From Pseudomonadota bacterium (GTDB lineage: Bacteria; Pseudomonadota; Alphaproteobacteria; Caulobacterales; Aquidulcibacteraceae): a stretch of 64,000 bases of DNA. The DNA lies in contig JAIUOD010000001.1 of the NCBI GenBank assembly GCA_020161405.1, positions 62,001-126,000 on the forward strand. Direction: 5' to 3'. Both the position numbers and the translations under genes were made by a program. Under the pieces are notes generated by a model that had not been told where the DNA came from, searched no databases, and worked only from the letters and a program-made list of their open reading frames with translations. This document shows positions 1 through 6,487 of the stretch, piece by piece. The stretch's first letter is position 1. Every line of letters begins with the position of its first letter.

Positions 1-20
1 AACCAAAAACAGTAGGTGTG

Positions 21-49
21 TTGACAAAAAACCAACTTTAGTGTCTATG
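21..49 (+). promoter_or_regulatory. Candidate sigma-70 promoter for rplM-rpsI
   Basis: A perfect TTGACA at 21-26 is followed, after 17 bases, by TCTATG at 44-49 as a weak -10 element. It lies about 60 bases upstream of the rplM start, and a ribosome binding site (AAGGA near 101) stands before the ATG at 110. The -10 match is poor, so the call rests on the -35 and the position. Confidence 0.45.
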
Positions 50-109
50 CGCGCCACGTGCCGTAATTTATTGATTGCGGCCTTTGTTTTTAACTAATAA
101 GGACGCCAT

Positions 110-586
110 ATGTCTAGTTCATATACTAAAAGCGCAAAAACAGCTGATGCTGACCGCAAATGGATTGTGGTTGATGCAGAAGGTGTTGTTGTTGGCCGCC
201 TTGCTACTTTCATTGCAAAGCGCCTTCGCGGTAAACACCGTGCAGATTTCACCCCACACGCTGATGTTGGTGATTTCGTTGTTGTAATCAATGCCGATAA
301 AGTGAAATTCACTGGCAAAAAATTGACTAATAAAGTTTATTATCGCCACACTGGTCACCCAGGCGGCATTAAAGAAACTACACCTGCTAAAATCCTTAAT
401 GGTCGCTTCCCTGAGCGCGTTTTGGAGCAAGCGGTTCTTCGTATGCTTCCAAAAGAAAGCCCATTGGCGCGTAACCAGTTCAAAAAACTTCACGTTTATG
501 CTGGCACAAACCACCCACATGAAGCACAACAACCAACTGTAATTGATTTCAAATCAATGAATTCTAAAAACGTAAGGGCTGCATAA
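110..586 (+). CDS. rplM: 50S ribosomal protein L13
   Basis: This is large-subunit ribosomal protein L13, an early-assembly protein that binds 23S rRNA. The 158-residue product has the family signature at about residues 111-142 ([19 protein letters not shown], then [12 protein letters not shown]). It carries a short N-terminal extension of about 12 residues compared with E. coli L13 (142 aa) and a short C-terminal tail. AAGGA lies a few bases before the ATG. The stop codon overlaps the rpsI start by one base (TAATG), the usual translationally coupled rplM-rpsI operon. Confidence 0.97.
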   Translation: MSSSYTKSAKTADADRKWIVVDAEGVVVGRLATFIAKRLRGKHRADFTPHADVGDFVVVINADKVKFTGKKLTNKVYYRHTGHPGGIKETTPAKILNGRFPERVLEQAVLRMLPKESPLARNQFKKLHVYAGTNHPHEAQQPTVIDFKSMNSKNVRAA

Positions 587-1068
587 TGACTGATACAGTT
601 AATTCTCTTGAAGATTTGGCAGCTTTGGGCACAACTGAGAAAGTTGTTGAAGTTGTTGTTCGTGAACCACAAATCGATTCTTTGGGTCGTTCTTATTCAA
701 CTGGTAAACGCAAAAATGCGATTGCACGTGTTTGGGTAAAACGCGGTTCTGGTAAAATCACTATCAATGGCAAAGATCAAGAAGTGTATTTCGCACGTCC
801 TGTTCTTCGCATGGTTATCAACCAACCAGGTCAAGTTACAAACCGCACAAGCGAGTTTGACGTTATCGCAACTGTAAAAGGTGGCGGCCTTTCTGGTCAA
901 GCGGGCGCAATCCGTCATGGTATCGCAACTGCTTTAACCCGTTTTGAACCTGCGCTTCGCCCAGTATTGAAACCATTCGGTTACCTTACACGCGACAGCC
1001 GTGTTGTTGAACGTAAAAAATACGGCCGCGCAAAAGCACGTCGTTCATTCCAGTTCTCAAAACGCTAA
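586..1068 (+). CDS. rpsI: 30S ribosomal protein S9
   Basis: This is small-subunit ribosomal protein S9, whose basic C-terminal tail reaches the P-site tRNA. The 160-residue product has an acidic N-terminal extension of about 35 residues, as is common in alphaproteobacterial S9. The S9 core then begins ([17 protein letters not shown]) and the protein ends in the typical basic tail ([17 protein letters not shown]). It is the second gene of the rplM operon, sharing one base with the rplM stop, and is followed at once by a strong hairpin terminator. Confidence 0.97.
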   Translation: MTDTVNSLEDLAALGTTEKVVEVVVREPQIDSLGRSYSTGKRKNAIARVWVKRGSGKITINGKDQEVYFARPVLRMVINQPGQVTNRTSEFDVIATVKGGGLSGQAGAIRHGIATALTRFEPALRPVLKPFGYLTRDSRVVERKKYGRAKARRSFQFSKR

Positions 1069-1075
1069 AATTTCT

Positions 1076-1103
1076 CACCCCCAAACTCGTTTGGGGGTGT
1101 TTT
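1076..1103 (+). terminator. Rho-independent terminator of rplM-rpsI
   Basis: A 10-bp perfect stem (CACCCCCAAA at 1076-1085 with TTTGGGGGTG at 1090-1099) and a CTCG tetraloop are followed by TTTT. It begins 8 bases after the rpsI stop. Confidence 0.9.
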
Positions 1104-1162
1104 CATATCGACAACAAAAAATCAAAAAGCGTGGTTTTTGCTTTTTTGTTGGCATATATTTC

Positions 1163-1196
1163 AAAAAACGCCCAATGTTACCTTTGGGCGTTTTTT
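1163..1196. terminator. Second, bidirectional terminator hairpin
   Basis: AAAAAACGCCCAA at 1163-1175 pairs with TTGGGCGTTTTTT at 1184-1196, giving a symmetrical hairpin with an A-run on one side and a T-run on the other. It backs up the rpsI terminator and insulates the accessory genes that follow. The bases between the two terminators (about 1112-1150) hold a further imperfect A/T-rich hairpin. Confidence 0.8.
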
Positions 1197-1285
1197 AATT
1201 AATTTGAGTTTATTTCGATTATACTTAAAATCATGCCATTACCATGTTACTAGTAATCATTAATAATTTAATATAAAAAGTAGCA

Positions 1286-2149
1286 ATGTCTAAAAATCAA
1301 AACCCATTGTTGTATAGTGAACGAAACGGCTTTAAAAGAAAATTTAAAAGTCTACCACTAGAAACAATCAAACCAATATTAAACAAGAAAATATTAGAAT
1401 TTGAAGAAAAAGGCTTGTTTGCTGAATATTTCGGTTTTTATCACCCCGATTATAAAGATGATAGACTAAATGGTATAGCTGGCGAGGACATCCCAACCTA
1501 TCTTTTATTGAATGAAATGAAAGACAACCTATGGCCATTTTCAAATTTTATAAATGAACATGACGAAATTGACCTCTTTGATACGATTGAAATTCTATTC
1601 AAATATGTAAGCTTGCCACTAGAAGCTAATTATGTGACAACTTTTGATGGCGGTTATATTTATTTTAGCAATTTTGATTCTAAGCAGGGGCAATTATTGT
1701 TTAAAGACGAAATCAATAAAATTATTTCAAAATATAAAGATGGATATGAATTAACAACTTATGGTGAAATAGTTGAAATAGCACCAAGTGAATTTACAAC
1801 ATTACTGGATGCTAAAATACTCTCGAATGACGATAACCTAATTTCTAAAATTGAAAACGCTAAAAGAAAGTATCGGCACCGCAATTCAAATGCAATAGAC
1901 CGTGACGATGCCGTAAGAGACTTATCTGATGCCTTGGAAATACTAAGGCCAAAAATAAAAAAAGTCCTTATGAGCAAAGACGAATCTGACCTTTTTGATA
2001 TTGCTAACAATTTTGGGATTCGCCACCACAATAGCAAACAAAAGAACAACTATGACAAAACTATTTGGCGTAGTTGGATGTTTTATTATTACCTCGCGAC
2101 CATACAGGCTTGCCTACATTTAATAGAAAAGCAAAAAAATCAAAAATAA
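1286..2149 (+). CDS. Hypothetical protein with Abi/HEPN-like C-terminus
   Basis: This is a soluble 287-residue protein with no signal peptide or membrane segment, and I cannot name its family with certainty. The C-terminal 80 residues are helical. They contain an FGIRHHN motif (about 243-249) followed by YDKTIWRSWMFYYYLATI (about 256-273). This layout recalls the C-terminal HEPN-like domain of abortive-infection proteins, though the canonical R-x(4-6)-H RNase motif is not clear. The N-terminal half (FAEYFGFYHPDY and around) matches nothing I recognise. The gene stands alone between two terminator-like structures and next to a toxin-antitoxin pair, which makes a defence role plausible but unproven. 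Confidence 0.6.
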   Translation: MSKNQNPLLYSERNGFKRKFKSLPLETIKPILNKKILEFEEKGLFAEYFGFYHPDYKDDRLNGIAGEDIPTYLLLNEMKDNLWPFSNFINEHDEIDLFDTIEILFKYVSLPLEANYVTTFDGGYIYFSNFDSKQGQLLFKDEINKIISKYKDGYELTTYGEIVEIAPSEFTTLLDAKILSNDDNLISKIENAKRKYRHRNSNAIDRDDAVRDLSDALEILRPKIKKVLMSKDESDLFDIANNFGIRHHNSKQKNNYDKTIWRSWMFYYYLATIQACLHLIEKQKNQK

Positions 2150-2155
2150 ACACGT

Positions 2156-2193
2156 CAAAGATTTTCAAAACGACGCTTTTTTGAAAATCTTTG
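2156..2193. terminator. Hairpin downstream of the Abi-like gene
   Basis: A perfect 15-bp inverted repeat, CAAAGATTTTCAAAA (2156-2170) with TTTTGAAAATCTTTG (2179-2193), starts just after the stop codon at 2149. There is no T-run immediately after it, so it could be a terminator of reduced strength or an mRNA-stabilising hairpin. Confidence 0.55.
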
Positions 2194-2245
2194 TCCGCTT
2201 AAATCCAAATTGCTAAGAGAAAGAAGTAAGGGAGGCAATTTGTAA

Positions 2246-2500
2246 TTACGCCGCCTCGCCTCTCCAATCCAACTCTAATTTCTTCCCGTGTTTCACGCAA
2301 TCGCGTAAATATAGGTTGATTAGGCTTTGGTAGGGGATATTGGTTTCTTCGGCCATTTTTTTGAAATAATCGACAACGTCATCACCAAGCCTGATTGTAA
2401 CTGGCTTTTTAAGTTTTGCGGCATAAGGGTTTTTGCGTGATTTCATTTTTGAAAAATCATATTCATCTTTCATTTCGTTATCTAAAATTTTATTCGCCAT
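2246..2500 (-). CDS. brnA: BrnA-type antitoxin
   Basis: This is the antitoxin of a type II BrnT/BrnA pair: it neutralises the BrnT ribonuclease and represses the operon as a DNA-binding dimer. The 84-residue product has the BrnA pattern, with a basic linker (KSRKNPYAAKLKKP) followed by a ribbon-helix-helix domain (VTIRLGDDVVDYFKKMAEET). The start is placed at the ATG at 2500, because AAGG lies about 8 bases upstream of it. An in-frame ATG at 2515 sits too close to that site. It overlaps the 3' end of the toxin gene, as is usual for the pair. Confidence 0.85.
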   Translation of the reverse strand: MANKILDNEMKDEYDFSKMKSRKNPYAAKLKKPVTIRLGDDVVDYFKKMAEETNIPYQSLINLYLRDCVKHGKKLELDWRGEAA

Positions 2501-2768
2501 AATTCTTACCTTCATTTTTCGTGGCTTTTCGGGCGGATATTATACGAATAATATCACCTTCCCCACGTTCACAATAAACAACGACCAAAAGCCGAAGCTT
2601 TGCGGACAGGCCAAGCATTATAAACCTATCCTCTGTATCGGAATTTATATTATCAAAATATTGAAGTGCCATTTCATCGTAAAAAACAGTTTTTGCTTCT
2701 TCAAATGAAACGCCATGTTTCTCTATATTTGATTTAGCCTTCTTATTATCCCAAGTGAAATTAATCAT
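2490..2768 (-). CDS. brnT: BrnT-type ribonuclease toxin
   Basis: This is the RelE-fold mRNA interferase of a BrnT/BrnA module. The 92-residue protein has the family hallmarks: an opening FTWDNKKAKSNIEKHGVSFEEA and, near the C-terminus, IRIISARKAT with an ending resembling the conserved E-R-x2-Y. I place the start at the ATG at 2768, not the in-frame ATG at 2792, which would lie inside the promoter spacer. The toxin precedes and overlaps its antitoxin by about 11 bases, the standard BrnT-BrnA order. Between a core ribosomal operon and housekeeping genes it looks like a stability or stress module. Confidence 0.88.
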   Translation of the reverse strand: MINFTWDNKKAKSNIEKHGVSFEEAKTVFYDEMALQYFDNINSDTEDRFIMLGLSAKLRLLVVVYCERGEGDIIRIISARKATKNEGKNYGE

Positions 2769-2774
2769 ATTTAC

Positions 2775-2802
2775 ATTGTATGCACAAAGCAAGAATTGTC
2801 AA
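2775..2802 (-). promoter_or_regulatory. brnTA promoter, apparently leaderless
   Basis: On the minus strand TTGACA (2802-2797) is followed, after 16 bases, by TACAAT (2780-2775), a near-consensus sigma-70 promoter. The A of the brnT ATG lies 7 bases beyond the -10 element, where transcription would begin, and no Shine-Dalgarno sequence fits in between. BrnA would be expected to bind here for autorepression. Confidence 0.65.
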
Positions 2803-2809
2803 TTAATAT

Positions 2810-3229
2810 TTACGATTTTGAAAACCGCAATATTCCCGCAAGTTCCAATTTTCCCCCATTATCTTTTGGGTGGTTGTTTTGGCCGTCTAGGACTTGGACT
2901 TCTGGGAAGTCGAATGGGCTTGTGCCTTCAAGGCAGGCGACATTTATTCCATATTGATTTGAGTTAGAGCGTCTTTGGTGGAATGTATATATTCCGCATT
3001 TTGAGCAAAAGAAATGTTTCGCCTTCCCTGTGTTAAAGCGATATTCGGTTAAAGCATCTGCACCTTCCAAAATCTCAAGACCGCCCAATTCTGCGGAAAC
3101 TGCAATTGCACCGCGCATTCGACATATAGAACAATTGCATCGGCGAATTGTATTAAAACCATCGCTTAATTTAGCTTTGAATTTAACCGCGCCACAATGG
3201 CATTGACCATTTTTTTCAATTATTTCCAT
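2810..3229 (-). CDS. GFA/CENP-V family zinc protein
   Basis: This 139-residue protein belongs to the glutathione-dependent formaldehyde-activating (GFA)/CENP-V fold family, small proteins built on beta-tent folds with zinc-binding cysteines. Cysteines are seen at C10 and C12 (CHCG), C31, C33 and C36 (CNCSIC), and C75 and C78 (CSKC), the full two-zinc pattern. The start at 3229 is chosen because GGAAGGTGGG stands immediately upstream. An in-frame ATG at 3256 would place this site inside the gene. The substrate of most GFA-family members is unknown, so only the fold is claimed. Confidence 0.85.
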   Translation of the reverse strand: MEIIEKNGQCHCGAVKFKAKLSDGFNTIRRCNCSICRMRGAIAVSAELGGLEILEGADALTEYRFNTGKAKHFFCSKCGIYTFHQRRSNSNQYGINVACLEGTSPFDFPEVQVLDGQNNHPKDNGGKLELAGILRFSKS

Positions 3230-3325
3230 CCCACCTTCCCTTTCCAAATGTGGCAAATTATAGGCTTTTCAGTGGCAGCGTAAATTTGCACTTGCAATGC
3301 ATCTTATTTGCTTTAGCTTTTGCTT

Positions 3326-3961
3326 ATGAAAAAATTATCCAAACTATCACTTTTATTTATATTGCCACTTTGCATGGTAATTTCCAATTGCTCCCAAGCA
3401 TCTAATAACGAAAACAAAGCGTCAACAGAAGGCGCAGGTGCTTTACAAATTGCGAAAGAAGATAAAGCGCCGCAATCTATGCAAATGGCTTCAAATGCGG
3501 CTGCAACACCTATAGGCCAAAACAATGCCACACCAGAAAAAGTAATTCTTAAGGCCATGACAATTGTTGATGGGGATGAAACTTATCGCGCTTATGATTC
3601 TGGTCTTGCTATTCAAGAATTTATGAAACTTGGCATTGTAAATAAAAAGCCCGAAGCGCGTGTTGATTATTATGATATGTATGCCGTACATAAACCATAT
3701 AAAATTATGGGCCATGATTTGGTTGAAATTGGCGAAGAATATATGACAAAATATGTCGGATGCTGCGTGAATGAAAATGTCACAATAATTGTAAAAAGCA
3801 ATGGTGACGATGAAGGCATTTTACAATTTGCCGAACAAAATAAATGCAAAATCGATGAAAATTACGACATCAAACAAGACACACAATACACAAAAGCAAA
3901 TTTAGACACATCGGCAAAATACATCCAAATCCAATGCCGCAATGCCCGTGTAAAGAAATAA
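3326..3961 (+). CDS. Putative lipoprotein of unknown function
   Basis: The 211-residue product begins with a basic stretch and a hydrophobic segment (KKLSKLSLLFILPLCMVIS) ending at N-C22, so it is exported and possibly lipidated. The asparagine before the cysteine is unusual for a lipobox. The next 45 residues are a low-complexity linker. The C-terminal globular part has an adjacent CC pair (in YVGCCVNEN) and two more cysteines (NKCKID, IQCRNA) that could form disulphides in the periplasm. I do not recognise the family. No clear Shine-Dalgarno is visible before the ATG. A TTG two codons earlier is also possible. Confidence 0.65.
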   Translation: MKKLSKLSLLFILPLCMVISNCSQASNNENKASTEGAGALQIAKEDKAPQSMQMASNAAATPIGQNNATPEKVILKAMTIVDGDETYRAYDSGLAIQEFMKLGIVNKKPEARVDYYDMYAVHKPYKIMGHDLVEIGEEYMTKYVGCCVNENVTIIVKSNGDDEGILQFAEQNKCKIDENYDIKQDTQYTKANLDTSAKYIQIQCRNARVKK

Positions 3962-3999
3962 AATCATAGTAAAATATATTGTTTACGCCGGAGGATTGA

Positions 4000-4080
4000 T
4001 GAAAATTTTTGAGTAAGCTCAAAAATTTTCACCCTCAAGGGGCGGCTCGCTTCGCTGCGCCGTCTAAAACGCGGTGCGTT
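4000..4080. repeat. Palindromic and GC-rich segment before the tRNA locus
   Basis: TGAAAATTTTTGAG (4000-4013) is a perfect 14-bp inverted repeat with CTCAAAAATTTTCA (4018-4031). It is followed by a GC-rich patch (around 4040-4064) and a small AAAACGC/GCGTTTT hairpin (about 4067-4084). The composition differs from the AT-rich surroundings. It may be a dispersed palindromic element or the terminator of the lipoprotein gene. Confidence 0.45.
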
Positions 4081-4109
4081 TTTTCGAACCTGTGAATGCT
4101 CTCGTCCAG

Positions 4110-4174
4110 CCCGCCCCAGCCAATAAAAAAGGGCTGCACAAAATGTGCAACCCTTTTTTATTGGCTGGGGCGGG
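4110..4174. repeat. Long perfect inverted repeat containing the tRNA 3' end
   Basis: The 24 bases at 4110-4133 are perfectly complementary to 4151-4174. An inner TGCACA/TGTGCA stem (4135-4140, 4144-4149) extends this to about 30 bp around a 3-base loop. The right arm includes the last 13 bases of the tRNA-Gln gene with its CCA. On the minus strand the inner part (GGG, A- and T-runs) would work as the tRNA terminator, but the outer arm also copies tRNA sequence. Confidence 0.8.
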
Positions 4175-4236
4175 AGGATTCGAACCTCCGCATGCCGGTA
4201 CCAAAAACCAGTGCCTTACCGCTTGGCTACGCCCCA
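4162..4236 (-). tRNA. tRNA-Gln (anticodon UUG)
   Basis: The minus strand reads TGGGGCGTAGCCAAGCGG at the 5' end. The anticodon stem-loop is CTGGT-TTTTGGT-ACCGG, placing TTG at the anticodon, then a T-arm with GGTTCGAATCC and a closing CGCCCCA acceptor strand, discriminator G and an encoded CCA. The acceptor TGGGGCG pairs with CGCCCCA. All arms fold, giving a 75-nt tRNA-Gln. Confidence 0.95.
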
Positions 4237-4364
4237 ACAATCTAGAAAAAGCGCAATAATGCGCCTTGAGAATATTCGCAAGAGGCAATTGCCGTTAAAT
4301 CTGTAAAGAAAACAGGTTTAAATATGTTTAATGGCAAATTCCTGCTAAAAAAATATAATTCTTA

Positions 4365-4394
4365 TTGTTTTTCAATAAAAATTTGATATATAAT
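4365..4394 (+). promoter_or_regulatory. Candidate sppA promoter
   Basis: TTGTTT (4365-4370) and a perfect TATAAT (4389-4394) are separated by 18 bases. They lie about 20 bases upstream of the chosen sppA ATG, giving a very short leader. Confidence 0.5.
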
Positions 4395-4414
4395 ATTGCT
4401 TATTGCATTGCAAT

Positions 4415-6226
4415 ATGCAAGTGAGTGACCAATTATTTCACATACAAAACCATGCTTCTCGGGGGCCTTTTTTGAAACAATTTCTGTTTACTATTGCCGG
4501 TGTTTTTATTGGCCTTGTTTTATTTTTTATAATTCTGCCTATGGTTTTACTTGCAAGTGCTGCTGGGGCGTCAAAACCTTCGACACCATCAAATGCAATA
4601 TTGGTTTTGGATTTAAGGCATCAACTTAATGATCAAAGTCCGCAATCACCTTTTGGTAATTTAAACGCTAAACTTTCTGTTGTTGATGTTGTCAGAAAGC
4701 TTGAAGCGGCTGAACATGATGGTCATGTAAAAGGCATATTTGTTCGCGCACCAGAAGCAGGAATGGCCCCTGCACATGCCGAAGAAATTCGACAAGCAAT
4801 CCTTGATTTTAAAGCTAGTGGCAAATTCGTTATTGCCCATGCCCAAGGTTTTGAAATGCCAACATTGTCAAATTATGTGGCTGTTGCAGGTGCGAATGAA
4901 ATTTGGATGCAAAATGGCTCTGATTTCTCGTCAACTGGTTTGGTTTCTGAAACTATGTTCCTTGGTGGGCTTTTTGAAAAATTCGGAATTGTCCCGCAAT
5001 TTGAGCAATTTTACGAATATAAAAATGCCGCCAATGTTTACACTCAAAAAGATTATACCGATAAACACCGCGAGGCTACTAATAGCCTTCTAACTGGCGT
5101 TTATAATGCCTTTTTAGCCGAAATTTCGCATGATAGAAAAATTGCCGTAGAGCAATTAAAAGCAACACTTGATAGCGCCCCACTTTCGCCAAAAGCTGCA
5201 ATGGAAGCCAAATTAATCGATAAGCTTGGCATGCCAGAAGAAGCAATGGATTATGCAATTGCACAAGCCGGCGGCACTGATAAAGCCAATACAATAAGTA
5301 TTGAAGAATATTCGCCAGCTTATAGCAGTGGCCCTACTATCGCAATTGTGGGTGGTGAAGGCGGTATTGTTACCGGTCCTGATGAAACCAATCCATTTTC
5401 AAATGACCAACAAATGAATTCAGACGCAATTGCCAATGCAATACGCAAAGCAAGCGATGATGATAATGTGAAAGCAATTGTATTTCGTGTTTCATCCCCT
5501 GGCGGCTCTGCTATTGCTTCTGAGCAAATTTGGGCGGCAGTTGAGCGTGCAAAAGCACTTAAAAAGCCAGTTGTAGTTTCCATGGGTGCATATGCTGCAT
5601 CTGGTGGTTATTATGTTTCTGCGGGCGCTGATAAGATTGTGGCTTTGCCATCAACCATTACGGGTTCAATTGGTGTGTTGGGTGGCAAAATGGTAATTAA
5701 TGGCGCTTTAAATAAATATACTGGCGCAAATATTTCTTCTATCCAAGTTGGCGGACCTTTTGCCACCGCATTCTCTGATGCGACACCATTTTCAAATTCA
5801 CAACGTGAAGCTTTCCACAATGCGATGGCGCGTATTTATGAACAATTCACTGGCAAAGTTGCCGCCGGTCGCAAATTACCAATTGAAAAAGTACAAGAAA
5901 TTGCAAAAGGACGCGTTTGGACAGGTAATCAGGCACAAGGAATTGGCCTTGTTGATAAAATTGGCGGCCTTCGCGTTGCAATCGACGAAGCAAAAGTTTT
6001 GGCAAAAATTGATGCCAAAAAGAATGTTTCAATCATCGTTTATCCTGAAGCCGATGACCCTTTAAAAGCTCTATCTTCTATTATGGGCGGCTCTACACAA
6101 AGTGCAAAAGCTATGGCAATTTATGGCGCACTTATGGGCAATGATAAAATCAATGCCCTGCTTAGCGAAATAAATGCTGCCAATGATAATAAAGTTCAGA
6201 TGAAAGAACATTTGATGGTTCGCTAG
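4415..6226 (+). CDS. sppA: Signal peptide peptidase SppA, long (67K) type
   Basis: This is a membrane-anchored serine protease that digests cleaved signal peptides in the periplasm (MEROPS S49). The 603-residue product has one N-terminal membrane segment (about residues 22-48) and two tandem S49 domains, as in E. coli SppA. The catalytic lysine is K203 (YEYKNAAN) in the first domain. The nucleophile is S396 (MGAYAASGGYYVS) in the second, preceded by the oxyanion motif SSPGGSA. The start is placed at the ATG at 4415. A TTG four codons earlier is possible, and no good Shine-Dalgarno supports either. It is monocistronic with a strong terminator. Confidence 0.93.
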   Translation: MQVSDQLFHIQNHASRGPFLKQFLFTIAGVFIGLVLFFIILPMVLLASAAGASKPSTPSNAILVLDLRHQLNDQSPQSPFGNLNAKLSVVDVVRKLEAAEHDGHVKGIFVRAPEAGMAPAHAEEIRQAILDFKASGKFVIAHAQGFEMPTLSNYVAVAGANEIWMQNGSDFSSTGLVSETMFLGGLFEKFGIVPQFEQFYEYKNAANVYTQKDYTDKHREATNSLLTGVYNAFLAEISHDRKIAVEQLKATLDSAPLSPKAAMEAKLIDKLGMPEEAMDYAIAQAGGTDKANTISIEEYSPAYSSGPTIAIVGGEGGIVTGPDETNPFSNDQQMNSDAIANAIRKASDDDNVKAIVFRVSSPGGSAIASEQIWAAVERAKALKKPVVVSMGAYAASGGYYVSAGADKIVALPSTITGSIGVLGGKMVINGALNKYTGANISSIQVGGPFATAFSDATPFSNSQREAFHNAMARIYEQFTGKVAAGRKLPIEKVQEIAKGRVWTGNQAQGIGLVDKIGGLRVAIDEAKVLAKIDAKKNVSIIVYPEADDPLKALSSIMGGSTQSAKAMAIYGALMGNDKINALLSEINAANDNKVQMKEHLMVR

Positions 6227-6247
6227 TTTGGATTGATTTTATAAAAC

Positions 6248-6279
6248 AAAAGGGCACAATTAATTTGTGCCCTTTTTTA
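6248..6279 (+). terminator. sppA terminator
   Basis: AAAAGGGCACAA (6248-6259) pairs with TTGTGCCCTTTT (6265-6276) around TTAAT, followed by T residues, 20 bases after the sppA stop. Confidence 0.9.
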
Positions 6280-6432
6280 TTAGCCTAATCCTGATTGCTA
6301 TATTCCAAAAACATATAATTAATTGCTTTGCATAACGATAAAAGCATTCCGTATTGATACTTAAGACACGCCAAAATATAAATCAACCGTGAACAGATAA
6401 GAGCATAGTTAAATTTAGGCGCCTTATATAAA

Positions 6433-6458
6433 AAGGGCGGCAAATTAATGCCGCCCTT
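6433..6458 (-). terminator. Terminator of the first TonB-dependent receptor gene
   Basis: AAGGGCGGCA (6433-6442) pairs with TGCCGCCCTT (6449-6458); on the minus strand it is followed by a T-run. Its sequence is nearly the same as the terminator of the neighbouring receptor at 9555-9578, so the duplication included the 3' flank. Confidence 0.85.
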
Positions 6459-6487
6459 CTATTCCAATTCCTAAATGGAGAAGGATA

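Noticed and set aside
4081..4120. A second tRNA or tRNA fragment left of tRNA-Gln on the plus strand
   Set aside because: TTCGAAC and the CCGCCCCAGCC ending look tRNA-like, but no acceptor 5' strand, D-arm or anticodon arm can be built. The resemblance is explained by the inverted copy of the neighbouring tRNA 3' end.
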